Of a DNA stretch of 64,000 nucleotides, positions 17,658-27,085 are shown one piece after another (the first letter of the stretch is position 1; each line of letters begins with the position of its first letter). The notes beneath the pieces were generated by a model. The model did not search any database. It had not been told where the DNA came from and was given only the letters and a program-made list of their open reading frames with translations. The position numbers and the translations under genes are program-made. The DNA comes from Paenisporosarcina cavernae (GTDB lineage: Bacteria; Bacillota; Bacilli; Bacillales_A; Planococcaceae). Location: contig NZ_CP032418.1 in assembly GCF_003595195.1 (NCBI RefSeq), positions 260,501 through 324,500 of the forward strand. The letters are read 5' to 3'.

Positions 17658-19350
17658 ATAGTTTAAATTGACGAACCATCGCGTTTAATGAGTCAGCCAT
17701 TTTTGCAAGGTCATCCGAGCTCTTCGAAACATCTTCCATAGAAGAAGAAGTTTCTAAGGAAGAAGCAGTCGTTTGTTCGACCCCTGCTGCGGATTCTTCT
17801 GAAATCGCTGCAATTTCTTCCACTTTGATACTTACTTCTTTCGTGTTTTCGCGAATCGCAGAGACGTTGTCACTCATCACTGAAATATTTTGTACCATCG
17901 TTTTAATCGCTTCGTTAATCGCTACAAACGTTGTTTTTGTTTCAAGAATTTGATGCGTTCCTTTCGTTACTTCACCGTAACCATTTTGAAGGGAACTTGC
18001 GACATTCGACGTTTCTTGTTGAATGCTTCCGACGATGCCAGTAATTTCTGTCACAGAATCGGCTACTTGTTCTGATAGCTTTCGAACTTCGTCTGCTACA
18101 ACGGCAAAGCCTTTTCCATGCTCTCCAGCACGAGCCGCTTCAATCGCTGCATTTAACGCGAGTAAGTTCGTTTGTTCTGAAATCGATTTAATCACTTCTA
18201 CTAATTCAGAGATTTGTTTAGACTGTTCGTCTAACTTAGTAACTCGGTCATAAGCTTCCTTCACAATGCCATCAATACGTGTCATTTGATCAGAAGAGTT
18301 TTCCATTAAACCAGCACCAGATGTCGTAAGTTCTAATACATCATTCGTGGAACTTTCTAGTTGGCGACCATTTTCACCCGTGTCATTTACGCGTGCCGTA
18401 AATTCACCCATCGACTCCGAAAGTTCTGTCGCTAGTCTTGCTTGGGTTTCCGATCCTGCCGCAAGTTCTTGCATTGTAGCAGCAATTTGTTGAGAGCCTT
18501 CCCTAACTTCGGAAGCAGATTGTGTTAACTCTTCACTTTGCGATGTAACACTTTCGGAAACACCACTAATTTGTTGCATAATGGTTTTCATTTTCTCATT
18601 CATCGTGTTTGTTGCATCAATCAATTGTCCAACTTCATCCCGTAATTTAGTTGTCATTGTGCCATGACTTAAATCACCGTCTGCAATCGCGTTCATTCGT
18701 TTCATGACATCACGGATAGGATTTGCGATCATGCGTGATGTAAACCAAGCGATGGCAATCGAAGCAATGATCACAAGTAGCGTAATGATCGTCACGATTA
18801 ATTGCGTCGATTTTCCAACGGCAATAATCGTGTCACCTTTTTCATTCATTTTCGTTTCGCGTTCATTAACGACTTGTTCAAATCCACTCATGATTTCACG
18901 GGCAAGTGGCTGTGAGGTTTGTTGTAATTCTTGCAGAGCTAAACGATCATTTCCATTGTCGTACGGCGTGAACACATACTCTTCCACATGATTTTCCCAT
19001 TCAGTGGATTTATTAATAAGGTCTTGTACACCGTCTTTTGGAGTGGCTTCCAGTATGTATACTTGGATTTCTTTACTTTTTTCCGAGTAATCTTCGAAAG
19101 AAGTTTTGTATTCTTCATCTCCAAAAAGCACGTAAGCACGGGAAAGTGCCACACGTTGCGCCATGTTAAAAGCAAGTTCTTCGTATGAAATTAATAATTG
19201 TACATCACGATCTAAGATACTTTCTGTATCGTCATTCATTTTTGTTGTAGCAAGGTAATTGTAACCGCCTAACAAAATGACAAGAAGTGCAACCGAAAGA
19301 AATCCGGCTAAAATTTTCGTTCCTACTTTGCGAAATCCTTTTCGCTTCAT
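17656..19350 (-). CDS. Methyl-accepting chemotaxis protein
   Basis: This is a 564-residue transmembrane chemoreceptor. It has TM1 at about 12-31, an extracytoplasmic helical sensor of about 150 residues (4HB-like), TM2 at about 185-205, a HAMP domain ([22 protein letters not shown]) and a long cytoplasmic coiled coil. The signalling tip is intact ([20 protein letters not shown]). Ligand specificity cannot be read from the variable sensor. It is monocistronic and converges on the diguanylate cyclase gene. A sigma-D-like -10 element lies upstream, as expected for chemotaxis genes in Bacillus. Confidence 0.95.
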   Translation of the reverse strand: MKRKGFRKVGTKILAGFLSVALLVILLGGYNYLATTKMNDDTESILDRDVQLLISYEELAFNMAQRVALSRAYVLFGDEEYKTSFEDYSEKSKEIQVYILEATPKDGVQDLINKSTEWENHVEEYVFTPYDNGNDRLALQELQQTSQPLAREIMSGFEQVVNERETKMNEKGDTIIAVGKSTQLIVTIITLLVIIASIAIAWFTSRMIANPIRDVMKRMNAIADGDLSHGTMTTKLRDEVGQLIDATNTMNEKMKTIMQQISGVSESVTSQSEELTQSASEVREGSQQIAATMQELAAGSETQARLATELSESMGEFTARVNDTGENGRQLESSTNDVLELTTSGAGLMENSSDQMTRIDGIVKEAYDRVTKLDEQSKQISELVEVIKSISEQTNLLALNAAIEAARAGEHGKGFAVVADEVRKLSEQVADSVTEITGIVGSIQQETSNVASSLQNGYGEVTKGTHQILETKTTFVAINEAIKTMVQNISVMSDNVSAIRENTKEVSIKVEEIAAISEESAAGVEQTTASSLETSSSMEDVSKSSDDLAKMADSLNAMVRQFKL

Positions 19351-19389
19351 TTCCCCACCGTCCAGTCTCTATTTTCTAGTTCCTTAGTA

Positions 19390-19416
19390 ATATCGGTTAA
19401 AGTTTGCATGTGTGAA
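19390..19416 (-). promoter_or_regulatory. Candidate sigma-D promoter of the chemoreceptor gene
   Basis: On the minus strand ACCGATAT (19397-19390) matches the sigma-D -10 consensus GCCGATAT at 7 of 8 positions. The -35 element 15 bases upstream is TTCA, only a partial match to TAAA. Confidence 0.45.
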
Positions 19417-19497
19417 GCAAATTGTTTTGACTCAAGTGAAAAAATGATATACACTTTCTAATGCCTAGTAAACTTATATGAATTTGGAGGATTAAAA

Positions 19498-20301
19498 ATG
19501 AAAAAATTAGTATTTACCATTACATTGCTCATGGGAGCAATTTTATTAACCGCATGTGGATCAGATGAAAACGACGCCGCTACAGGAAGTGACACACAAG
19601 ATTTACTTGCATCCATTCAAGATAGCGGGGAACTTCTCATTGGAACGGAAGGAACGTACCCACCTTTCACCTTCCATAATGACGAAGGAAAACTTACCGG
19701 ATTTGACGTCGAAATTGCCGAAGAAATCGCAAAGCGTTTAGATGTAGAACCGAAATTCATGGAAACACAATGGGACGCGATGTTCGCAGGATTAGATTCC
19801 AAGCGATTTGACATGATTGTCAACCAAGTTGGTATTCGCCCAGACCGAGAAGAAAAATATGACTTCTCCTCTCCATACATTACGTCTGCTGCCGTGTTAG
19901 TCACATCAAAAGAGAATAACGATGTAAAAGGCTTTGACGATATGAAAGGGTTGAAATCGGCGCAATCCTTGACGAGTAATTACGCAGATATTGCACGAGA
20001 AAACGGTGCGGAAATTGTGGGAGTAGAAGGATTTAATCAAGCGATTGAATTGTTGAATTCTGGTCGAGTAGATGTAACTGTCAATGACAAATTATCCGTA
20101 CTTGATTTCCAAAAACAAAAACCAGATGCTAACATTCAAATTGTTGCCCAAGCAGATGATGCCGCAGAGAGTGGAATCATGTTCCGAAAAGGAAACGAAT
20201 CATTGGTCGAAGCGGTAAATGAAGCACTAAACGACATGATCGAAGACGGCACATACGATACAATTTCAGAAAAATGGTTTGGCGAAAATGTACTTGAATA
20301 G
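19498..20301 (+). CDS. tcyA: TcyA-like cystine ABC transporter substrate-binding lipoprotein
   Basis: This is a 267-residue lipoprotein. The signal peptide ends in LLTAC, with Cys20 as the lipidation site. The mature part is a family 3 solute-binding protein with GTYPPFTFHNDEGKLTGFDVEIAEEIAKRL, the ligand-binding RFDMIVNQVGIRPDREEKYDFS and the late SAQSLTSNYADIARENGA hinge region. These stretches are very close to B. subtilis TcyA. The start follows TTGGAGG. It heads a three-gene operon with a membrane protein and an ATPase of the same type, which makes L-cystine the likely substrate. Confidence 0.88.
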   Translation: MKKLVFTITLLMGAILLTACGSDENDAATGSDTQDLLASIQDSGELLIGTEGTYPPFTFHNDEGKLTGFDVEIAEEIAKRLDVEPKFMETQWDAMFAGLDSKRFDMIVNQVGIRPDREEKYDFSSPYITSAAVLVTSKENNDVKGFDDMKGLKSAQSLTSNYADIARENGAEIVGVEGFNQAIELLNSGRVDVTVNDKLSVLDFQKQKPDANIQIVAQADDAAESGIMFRKGNESLVEAVNEALNDMIEDGTYDTISEKWFGENVLE

Positions 20302-20305
20302 TAGT

Positions 20306-20989
20306 ATGGTCGATCCAGAAAAAATGGATCGTTATATAGAGATTGCACTTAATTCCCTCCAACCTTTGTTGGAGGGTGCTGTTGTTTATACGATTCCGCT
20401 CGCTATTCTTTCGTTTCTTTTTGGTATCATATTGGCCGTTCTGACGGCACTTGCACGTATCTCAACTAGTAAACTCGCGAACGGCATTGCACGATTTTAT
20501 GTGTCCGCAATTCGAGGAACGCCGCTGCTTGTTCAACTTGCCATTTTGTTTTACGGACTTGGCAACTTAGGTATCACAATCGATCCGTTTCCAGCGGCAG
20601 TGATAGGATTTTCATTAAACGTCGGTGCCTATGCATCCGAGGTCATTCGCGCAGCTATTTTATCGATTCCAAAGGGTCAGTGGGAAGCTGCTCATATGAT
20701 TGGGATGTCCTATTCGCAAACATTGCGCCGCATCATTTTACCGCAAGCAACGCGAGTATCGATTCCACCTTTATCGAACACATTTATCGGATTGGTGAAA
20801 GATACATCACTTGCTTCGTTCATTTTAGTAACAGAAATGTTTCGGCGCGCACAAGAAATTGCCGCGACAAACTATGAATTCTTACTACTTTATATAGAAG
20901 CCGCCATTCTGTACTGGATCATTTGTACGTTACTAGCAGTGGTGCAAGGAAAATTAGAACATCGTTTTGATCGATACGTCGCAAAATAA
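20306..20989 (+). CDS. tcyB: TcyB-like amino acid ABC transporter permease
   Basis: This is a membrane permease of about 227 residues in the polar amino acid (PAAT) family, with five predicted helices. The ABC-interaction (EAA) loop is [25 protein letters not shown], and [21 protein letters not shown] is the typical first part of the family domain. The start is uncertain: ATG at 20288, 20306 and 20324 are all in frame, none has a good ribosome binding site, and the frame overlaps or abuts the tcyA stop, so coupling is likely. By homology the protein body begins near 20324 ([11 protein letters not shown]). Confidence 0.85.
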   Translation: MVDPEKMDRYIEIALNSLQPLLEGAVVYTIPLAILSFLFGIILAVLTALARISTSKLANGIARFYVSAIRGTPLLVQLAILFYGLGNLGITIDPFPAAVIGFSLNVGAYASEVIRAAILSIPKGQWEAAHMIGMSYSQTLRRIILPQATRVSIPPLSNTFIGLVKDTSLASFILVTEMFRRAQEIAATNYEFLLLYIEAAILYWIICTLLAVVQGKLEHRFDRYVAK

Positions 20990-20999
20990 GGAGGAAGTC

Positions 21000-21737
21000 A
21001 TGATAACAGTCAAATCGTTACACAAAAAATTCGGAGATGTTGACGTGTTGAAGGGCATTGATTTAGAAGTGGAAAAAGGGAAAGTTGTCGTCGTCATTGG
21101 ACCATCTGGATCTGGAAAAACAACTTTTCTACGGTGCTTAAATTTATTGGAAACCCCTTCCTCCGGTGAAATCGTTATCGACAATGTGCACGCGAATTTT
21201 TCCATCAAAACCACGAAACAAGTAACAGATGAAGTGCGCAGAAAATCCGCAATGGTTTTCCAACACTACAACTTATTTCCGCATATGACCGTTCTGGAAA
21301 ATGTGATGGAAGGACCAGTCAGTGTACAAAAATTTCCGAAAGATAAAGCAAAAGAAAGTGCTCTCCTGCTATTAAAGAAAGTTGGATTGTCTGATAAAGC
21401 AAATGACTACCCACATCAGCTTTCTGGAGGTCAACAACAACGCGTTGGAATTGCCCGAGCATTAGCCTTACAACCAGAACTTTTGTTATTTGATGAACCA
21501 ACATCTGCCCTCGATCCAGAACTCGTTGGCGAAGTACTTCAAGTAATGAAAGATCTCGCAAAAGAAGGCATGACGATGATTGTCGTTACCCATGAAATGC
21601 GATTCGCTCAAGACGTCGCAGATGAAGTCATCTTTATGGATGAAGGAATCGTCATCGAACGAGGAAATCCTCAGGAAGTATTCACAAACCCAACGGAAGC
21701 AAGAACGAAGAAATTTTTAAACTTAATACAACAATAA
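21000..21737 (+). CDS. tcyC: TcyC-like cystine ABC transporter ATP-binding protein
   Basis: This is a 245-residue ABC ATPase with Walker [11 protein letters not shown]-loop [21 protein letters not shown], signature [17 protein letters not shown], Walker [15 protein letters not shown] and the H-loop VVTHEMRFA. It is closely similar to TcyC and other PAAT ATPases. The chosen ATG (21000) is behind a strong AAGGAGG that overlaps the permease stop region. It energises the importer made by the two genes upstream. Confidence 0.92.
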   Translation: MITVKSLHKKFGDVDVLKGIDLEVEKGKVVVVIGPSGSGKTTFLRCLNLLETPSSGEIVIDNVHANFSIKTTKQVTDEVRRKSAMVFQHYNLFPHMTVLENVMEGPVSVQKFPKDKAKESALLLLKKVGLSDKANDYPHQLSGGQQQRVGIARALALQPELLLFDEPTSALDPELVGEVLQVMKDLAKEGMTMIVVTHEMRFAQDVADEVIFMDEGIVIERGNPQEVFTNPTEARTKKFLNLIQQ

Positions 21738-21741
21738 GTCG

Positions 21742-21770
21742 AATCGCTAATGGATAACCCGTTAGCGATT
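21742..21770 (+). terminator. tcyABC terminator
   Basis: AATCGCTAA (21742-21750) pairs with TTAGCGATT (21762-21770). A T/C-rich tail (TTCTTCT) follows, so it is moderately strong. Confidence 0.65.
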
Positions 21771-21929
21771 TCTTCTATTGCTCTTGCCCATTTCACGAAA
21801 TTATCCTCCCATTTTCCAATTTCGCCATGCCCAAAAGAAGAAATCGGCAGCTTCATTGGAAGAATTTTCTGAAACTATTTCTATTTCTTCCCGTATTCAG
21901 TAGTATGGAGAAAAGGAAGTGGAAAATTT

Positions 21930-22220
21930 ATGAAGAAAAAAAGGTTGATTGGTTCCGTCATTCTACTTGTAATCGCCCTAGCCACGAATATCGCACTTCA
22001 ATTAGTAGGCTTCTTTGAGCAGGCAACGACTTCTATACTAAGTGTCCCTGTTGCAACCCATTACGATTGGAACTTTGTTGGGATATTTATTGTAGGTGCA
22101 ATAGTAGTCGCACTTGGTGGATTAGTAAGTAGTCTTGAAAAATATCAAGGTCGTACGCTGATAGTTTCGTTTATAACCATCATTCTTGCACCAGCAGTTG
22201 TTTTATCACTTTTACAGTAA
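21930..22220 (+). CDS. Small three-helix membrane protein, unknown function
   Basis: This 96-residue protein has a positively charged start (MKKKR) and three hydrophobic segments (about residues 6-24, 47-66 and 75-95). I do not recognise a family. A ribosome-binding-like GGAAGTGGA lies upstream. The next gene, 36 bases on, also encodes a small membrane-anchored protein, and both end at one terminator, so they are probably co-transcribed. Confidence 0.6.
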   Translation: MKKKRLIGSVILLVIALATNIALQLVGFFEQATTSILSVPVATHYDWNFVGIFIVGAIVVALGGLVSSLEKYQGRTLIVSFITIILAPAVVLSLLQ

Positions 22221-22256
22221 GAAACGAATCATAGAATCTTTAGGAGGTAATGTACG

Positions 22257-22706
22257 ATGGATACAGGAACGATTTCAGTCATTATGGTGTTTTCCATTCC
22301 CATCATTGCGATCATCACTGGTCATTTGTCCTCTACGAAGAAATTGAAGTCGACAATGATCAAGGACGAATTGGAGCTTGAGAAAACAAAGCAACAAAAT
22401 TATTTAATTGAAACGGAAAAGATGAAAGTGGAACTCGAGAAAATGAAGCTTGAGTTGGAAACGAAAGATAGGAATAGTCATGCACTCCCTTCGTATAAAA
22501 AAGCCGATGTGAATGAATTGTTGCCAGAAATGAAAGCTAGTAACGACGAAACTGCCGGGAAAGTAGCGAGTACTTCATTCCCAAAAGAAGAGGCTCCATC
22601 GAATGGTGGACAATCTGACACTGCATTGCCAAGTGGTAATCATGCAGAAAAAGACGTGCCATCAGATGCCAGGGAAAAAGTAGTGGAATATGTGCGTGTA
22701 CGTTGA
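22257..22706 (+). CDS. Membrane-anchored coiled-coil protein, unknown function
   Basis: This 149-residue protein has one N-terminal helix (SVIMVFSIPIIAIITGHL), a lysine/glutamate-rich coiled coil (about residues 27-75, with ETEKMKVELEKMKLELE), and a low-complexity, polar C-terminal tail. This layout resembles small B. subtilis membrane-anchored coiled-coil proteins of unknown role that often stand near membrane-stress genes. The ribosome binding site (TAGGAGG) is strong. Confidence 0.65.
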   Translation: MDTGTISVIMVFSIPIIAIITGHLSSTKKLKSTMIKDELELEKTKQQNYLIETEKMKVELEKMKLELETKDRNSHALPSYKKADVNELLPEMKASNDETAGKVASTSFPKEEAPSNGGQSDTALPSGNHAEKDVPSDAREKVVEYVRVR

Positions 22707-22735
22707 GACTTTAGAGGTTTTCTAAAGTCTTTTTG
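22706..22735 (+). terminator. Terminator before fumC
   Basis: AGACTTTAGA (22706-22715) and TCTAAAGTCT (22721-22730) form a perfect 10-bp stem followed by TTTTTG. Confidence 0.92.
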
Positions 22736-22799
22736 TTTGAAATTTTCTTCTTGGAAATGAAACAATAGATGGAGTAATTACTCGGAAGGAGCGGTTTAC

Positions 22800-24179
22800 A
22801 TGGCACGTATAGAACGAGATTCCATTGGTGAAATTGAAGTAGCAGATGAGGCGATGTGGGGTGCGCAAACACAGCGCAGCTTGCAAAATTTTAAAATAGG
22901 TGTCGAAAAAATGCCTTTGGAACTGATTGAGGCATTTGCACAGTTGAAAAAAGCAGCGGCGATTGCGAATGAAAAGCTGGCGAATTTAGAAGCAGAAAAA
23001 CGACAAGCGATCGTTCGAGCAGCAGATGACATTATCGCGGGGAAATGGGAAAACGAATTCCCATTAGCGGTTTGGCAAACAGGAAGTGGAACGCAAACGA
23101 ATATGAATGTAAATGAAGTTATTGCGCGGATTGGCAATCGCTATTTAGAAGAACAAGGATACGAATTGCGTTTACATCCAAATGATGACGTAAACCGTTC
23201 CCAAAGTTCTAATGACACGTACCCAACGGCGATGCATATTGCAGCGGTGAAACAAATTGAAACGTCTTTAAAACCTGCATTAAAACAAATGAAAGGCACA
23301 TTAAGCGAATTGTCGAATCGCTATGCGTCCATTTTGAAAATTGGTCGAACGCATCTCCAAGACGCAACACCTCTTACGCTTGGACAAGAAATTAGTGGAT
23401 GGGAGCACATGGTGGCAACCACCGAAACAATGGTGATGGAAAGTTTAGACCACGTGCTTGATTTAGCCATTGGTGGAACTGCAGTTGGAACGGGTATAAA
23501 TGCGCATAAAGATTTTGGCGCAACCGTCGCAGCGGAATTAAAAAACGCAACAGGCTATTCATTCCGCTCATCCGAAAATAAATTTCATGCATTAACGAGT
23601 CATGATCAGCTAACGTATGTCCACGGAGCATTAAAAGCATTAGCAGCAAACTTGATGAAAATCGCTAATGACGTTCGCTGGTTAGCAAGTGGTCCGCGTA
23701 GTGGAATCGGCGAAATCACCATTCCTGCGAATGAACCAGGAAGTTCCATTATGCCAGGGAAAGTAAATCCAACTCAATCAGAGGCACTTACAATGGTTGC
23801 TGTGCAAGTGATGGGAAATGATGCGGCAATCGGTTTTGCGGCAAGCCAAGGAAACTTCGAGTTAAATGTATTTAAACCAGTGATTTACTATAATTTCTGG
23901 CAATCCGTGCGTCTATTAGCTGACGGGATGAATAGTTTCCACGACAACTGTTTAGTCGGTTTAGAGCCGAATACCGAAGCACTAGACAATCATTTGAAAA
24001 ATTCTTTAATGCTTGTTACTTCGCTAAATCCTTACATTGGATACGAAAAAGCAGCGAAAATCGCGAAAACGGCACATGAACAAGGCACTACTTTACGGGA
24101 AGCCGCGTTAGCAAGTGGCTGGGTGACGGAAGAACAATTTAATGAATGGGTGGACCCAGCAAAAATGATTGGTCAGTAA
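22800..24179 (+). CDS. fumC: Fumarate hydratase, class II
   Basis: This is a 459-residue iron-free fumarase that interconverts fumarate and malate in the citric acid cycle, working as a homotetramer. The substrate and catalytic motifs are intact: [40 protein letters not shown] and the signature [16 protein letters not shown] with the catalytic serine. Length is normal. The start has GAAGGAGCGG in front. It is a single gene with terminators on both sides, as in B. subtilis citG. Confidence 0.97.
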   Translation: MARIERDSIGEIEVADEAMWGAQTQRSLQNFKIGVEKMPLELIEAFAQLKKAAAIANEKLANLEAEKRQAIVRAADDIIAGKWENEFPLAVWQTGSGTQTNMNVNEVIARIGNRYLEEQGYELRLHPNDDVNRSQSSNDTYPTAMHIAAVKQIETSLKPALKQMKGTLSELSNRYASILKIGRTHLQDATPLTLGQEISGWEHMVATTETMVMESLDHVLDLAIGGTAVGTGINAHKDFGATVAAELKNATGYSFRSSENKFHALTSHDQLTYVHGALKALAANLMKIANDVRWLASGPRSGIGEITIPANEPGSSIMPGKVNPTQSEALTMVAVQVMGNDAAIGFAASQGNFELNVFKPVIYYNFWQSVRLLADGMNSFHDNCLVGLEPNTEALDNHLKNSLMLVTSLNPYIGYEKAAKIAKTAHEQGTTLREAALASGWVTEEQFNEWVDPAKMIGQ

Positions 24180-24190
24180 CATATTGCGTT

Positions 24191-24224
24191 CGCTTTGCAC
24201 ATACTTGTGTAAAGCGGCGTTTTT
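24191..24224 (+). terminator. fumC terminator
   Basis: CGCTTTGCACA (24191-24201) pairs with TGTGTAAAGCG (24206-24216), with one G-U pair and a four-base loop. T residues follow at 24220-24224. Confidence 0.85.
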
Positions 24225-24257
24225 CATTTCCAAAAGAAGTAAAAAGGAGAGTATTCC

Positions 24258-24791
24258 ATGATCGTTATTTACGGTAGTTCTAGAGAGAAAAGTAACACGG
24301 AGTTTCTAACGGAAATAGGGTTAGAAGGAAAAGAAGTGACACGGATCCATTTGAGGGAACATACCATATTTCCGATTGAAGATCAGCGGCATGAACCTAC
24401 TGGATTTGACCGAGTTGACGATTCGTTCGATGAGGTCATGCAAGAATTGATGAAGCACGACGAAATGGTGCTCGCTACACCAATCTATTGGTACGGGATG
24501 TCAGGTCTCATGAAAAACTTTGTTGATCGCTGGTCGCAAGCAATGCGCGATGAAAAATATGAAGCACTGCGAGAAAAAATAGGTCAAAAAAAGCTGTACG
24601 TAGTGGCAGTCGGTGGGGATAATCCGCGATTAAAGGGGCTACCTCTAATTCAACAATTTCAGTATATTTGCGACTACTTTGGTATGACGTTTGCAGATTA
24701 TGTCATTGGAAAAGCTGGTAAACCGGGTGATATAGAACAGGATGCGCGCGCTATCTCTGACATGAAATTTATGGCCCAAAATTGGCGCTAA
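24258..24791 (+). CDS. NAD(P)H-dependent FMN reductase/flavodoxin-fold oxidoreductase
   Basis: This 177-residue protein has a flavodoxin-like fold: an N-terminal phosphate loop region (VIYGSSREKSNTEFL), and the conserved ATPIYWYGMSGLMKNFVDRWS, in which the PIYWYGMSG segment marks the FMN-binding loop of the NADPH-dependent FMN reductase/azoreductase group. It reduces FMN or quinone-type acceptors; the physiological acceptor is not evident. It is closely followed by the Ca2+/H+ exchanger gene and may share its transcript. Confidence 0.82.
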   Translation: MIVIYGSSREKSNTEFLTEIGLEGKEVTRIHLREHTIFPIEDQRHEPTGFDRVDDSFDEVMQELMKHDEMVLATPIYWYGMSGLMKNFVDRWSQAMRDEKYEALREKIGQKKLYVVAVGGDNPRLKGLPLIQQFQYICDYFGMTFADYVIGKAGKPGDIEQDARAISDMKFMAQNWR

Positions 24792-24843
24792 AATTTCTCC
24801 CTTTTTTCGCCTTGTGATAGGATGAAAAAAAGGAGGATTTACC

Positions 24844-25902
24844 ATGGTGAACAAAATTTTTACAATTATTGCGGGCATTGGTGTTCCGCTGACGATTATC
24901 GCTTCTTTGATGCACTGGTCCTCTATCGCCATGTTCCTCATTGGAGCAATAACCGTCATTGCCCTTTCTAGTTTTATGGGAAGAGCAACCGAGAGTCTTG
25001 CAGTCGTAAGTGGACCACGAATTGGTGGTTTGTTAAATGCAACTTTCGGTAACGCAGTGGAACTGATTATCTCGATATTTGCCCTAAAAGCGGGTCTAAT
25101 CGGTGTCGTTCTGGCATCATTAACGGGTTCCGTCATTGGGAACTTATTGCTAGTTGCGGGACTTTCCTTCTTTTTAGGTGGGTTGAAATTTAAACGACAA
25201 AAATTTAGTTTTCACGATGCGCAACACAATGCTGGATTATTGATCTTTGCCGTCATTGTCGCATTCGTTATACCAGAAATATTTTCAATGTCCATGAATG
25301 AAACCGAAACACTTCAATTGAGTGTAGGAATTTCGATCGTGATGATCGCATTATACTTGGCTGGTTTATTCTTCAAATTAGTTACGCACCGAGGGGTCTA
25401 TCAACACTCTGAAGGCGAAGAATATTCCGAGCATGAAGAACCGGAATGGTCGAAAAAGAAATCTATTCTGATCCTACTCATCGCAACTTTAGCAGTAGCT
25501 TATGTGTCGGAAAATCTCGTACATACATTTGAATCGGTAGGAGAACAATTTGGCTGGTCGCAGCTCTTTATCGGGGTAATTATCGTTGCGATCGTCGGAA
25601 ATGCAGCAGAACACGCATCTGCAATTCTAATGGCGATGAAAAACAAAATGGACGTTGCGGTCGAAATTGCGATCGGATCCACCTTGCAAATCGCCATGTT
25701 TGTCGCACCACTACTTGTGCTAATCTCATTGTTAATGCCTGAATCGATGCCACTTGTCTTCACGATTCCAGAACTCGTTGCCATGGCAACAGCCGTTATG
25801 CTAACTGTCAGCATCTCCAACGACGGGGAATCGAACTGGTTTGAAGGACTGACGATGCTAGCAGCTTACGTTATAATGGGAATAGGATTTTTCTTACTAT
25901 AG
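24844..25902 (+). CDS. cax: Calcium/proton exchanger (CAX family)
   Basis: This is a 352-residue antiporter with about 11 membrane helices. The two alpha-repeat motifs of the CaCA superfamily are intact: FGNAVELIISIFALKAG near residue 70 and VGNAAEHASAILMAMKN near residue 252. An acidic cytosolic loop (EGEEYSEHEEPEWSKK) separates the halves. It resembles B. subtilis YfkE, which exports Ca2+ in exchange for H+. The start has AAGGAGG. It is 13 bases ahead of the squalene/phytoene synthase-like gene. Confidence 0.93.
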   Translation: MVNKIFTIIAGIGVPLTIIASLMHWSSIAMFLIGAITVIALSSFMGRATESLAVVSGPRIGGLLNATFGNAVELIISIFALKAGLIGVVLASLTGSVIGNLLLVAGLSFFLGGLKFKRQKFSFHDAQHNAGLLIFAVIVAFVIPEIFSMSMNETETLQLSVGISIVMIALYLAGLFFKLVTHRGVYQHSEGEEYSEHEEPEWSKKKSILILLIATLAVAYVSENLVHTFESVGEQFGWSQLFIGVIIVAIVGNAAEHASAILMAMKNKMDVAVEIAIGSTLQIAMFVAPLLVLISLLMPESMPLVFTIPELVAMATAVMLTVSISNDGESNWFEGLTMLAAYVIMGIGFFLL

Positions 25903-25914
25903 GGAGTTGGCAGT

Positions 25915-26739
25915 ATGCATTCCACCAAAAACCAAACAAAACACGTGATGAACATGCTCAAAGAAACGAGTCGCACATTCTATCTTCCCATCAGCTTCCT
26001 TTCCGCTGACTTGAAAAGCACAGTGGCCGCTGCTTATCTCTGCATGCGTGCGATTGATGAGATTGAAGACCATCCGGCTCTTGGCAATGACGTGAAGAAA
26101 TCACTACTGACAAGTGTGTCACAAAACCTTGCAGGGGATTTTGACGCGAACCAGTATGCAAAGGACCTAGCGGGGTACGAAAGCGTCTTGCCGGAAGTTA
26201 CATGGAAGTTGGCCGATTGGATTGACTACTGTCCAGAGAAAGTACGTCGGAAAGTGCAGGACTCAACGAGTGAAATGGCTTTTGGAATGGCGAAATGGGC
26301 AGAACGAAACTGGCGTGTTGATACGAAAGAAGATTTAGACGAATACACATACTACGTAGCTGGACTTGTCGGGGTTATGCTGAGCGATTTGTGGGAATCA
26401 TACGGACACGAAAAAACAGATCGAGAGAAATCCATCGCTTTTGGACGAGGCTTGCAGTTAGTTAACATTCTGCGTAACCAACAAGAAGACGCCGAACGCG
26501 GTGTAAGCTACGTACCAAATGGCTGGATGCGTGATGACCTCTTTACGTATGCCGATGAAAATTTATCACGTGCAAAAGACTATGTACACGACATTCAAGA
26601 CAAGCGCATCAAAATGTTTTGCAAAATCCCATATGCCTTAGCGGAACGAACACTCGCTGCCATGAAAAAAGGGCAGGAGAAAATGTCTCGAACAGAAGTG
26701 GAAGACGTCGTCGCAGCACTCGAAAAAGAAACTTTATAA
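25915..26739 (+). CDS. Squalene/phytoene synthase-family protein with altered second motif
   Basis: This 274-residue helical protein belongs to the trans-isoprenyl head-to-head condensing family. The first aspartate motif is intact (DEIED, residues 48-52). The second reads NQQED (188-192), so the first of its two aspartates is replaced by asparagine. YYVAGLVGVML matches the family's conserved substrate-binding segment. B. subtilis YisP, a relative, is a farnesyl phosphatase rather than a synthase, so a non-synthase role is possible. There are no desaturase or other carotenoid genes nearby. It is probably co-transcribed with cax. Confidence 0.85.
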   Translation: MHSTKNQTKHVMNMLKETSRTFYLPISFLSADLKSTVAAAYLCMRAIDEIEDHPALGNDVKKSLLTSVSQNLAGDFDANQYAKDLAGYESVLPEVTWKLADWIDYCPEKVRRKVQDSTSEMAFGMAKWAERNWRVDTKEDLDEYTYYVAGLVGVMLSDLWESYGHEKTDREKSIAFGRGLQLVNILRNQQEDAERGVSYVPNGWMRDDLFTYADENLSRAKDYVHDIQDKRIKMFCKIPYALAERTLAAMKKGQEKMSRTEVEDVVAALEKETL

Positions 26740-26749
26740 AGCGTTTTGT

Positions 26750-26781
26750 AAGAACCTTGCCGTTGTGCAAGGTTCTTTTTT
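26750..26781 (+). terminator. Terminator after the squalene/phytoene synthase-like gene
   Basis: AAGAACCTTGC (26750-26760) pairs perfectly with GCAAGGTTCTT (26767-26777), with a T run to 26781. Confidence 0.92.
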
Positions 26782-26863
26782 ACGATCATTTTTCGGATGC
26801 AAAACTTACCTTTTAGGGGGAGTTATCACTAACGAAAACATGGTTTGACTTGGAAGGAAATGG

Positions 26864-26985
26864 CACTTTGCATGGTTTTCGCGTTTACTAACAGGATATT
26901 TGGAAAAGTTGCATGTTTTCACCTGGAAGTTGCATGTTTTACCACTATTTCTGCACGTTTTTCCCGGTAGTTAACAGGGCTTTTC
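26864..26985. repeat. Degenerate tandem repeat of about 21 nt in a gene-free stretch
   Basis: The 26740-27085 interval has no gene. Within it, units with the pattern TGCAYGTTTT(n)CC follow one another about every 21-22 bases (near 26869, 26910, 26930 and 26952), and TTTACTAACAGG / GTAGTTAACAGG recur at its edges. It looks like a decayed relative of the 21-nt arrays at 40.2 and 43.0 kb, but the match is loose. Confidence 0.4.
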
Positions 26986-27085
26986 AAGAACAATCGCTTT
27001 ACCATGATAAAAACACTCTTCAAAAGTGTAAATTTTCTTCCATATGGGTAGAGAATAAAAAGACAAATTGTTCGGGAGTGTTCTC

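Noticed and set aside
19417-19497. CymR operator or T-box before tcyABC
   Set aside because: No convincing CymR motif or T-box features can be seen in the short upstream region, so no regulator is claimed.
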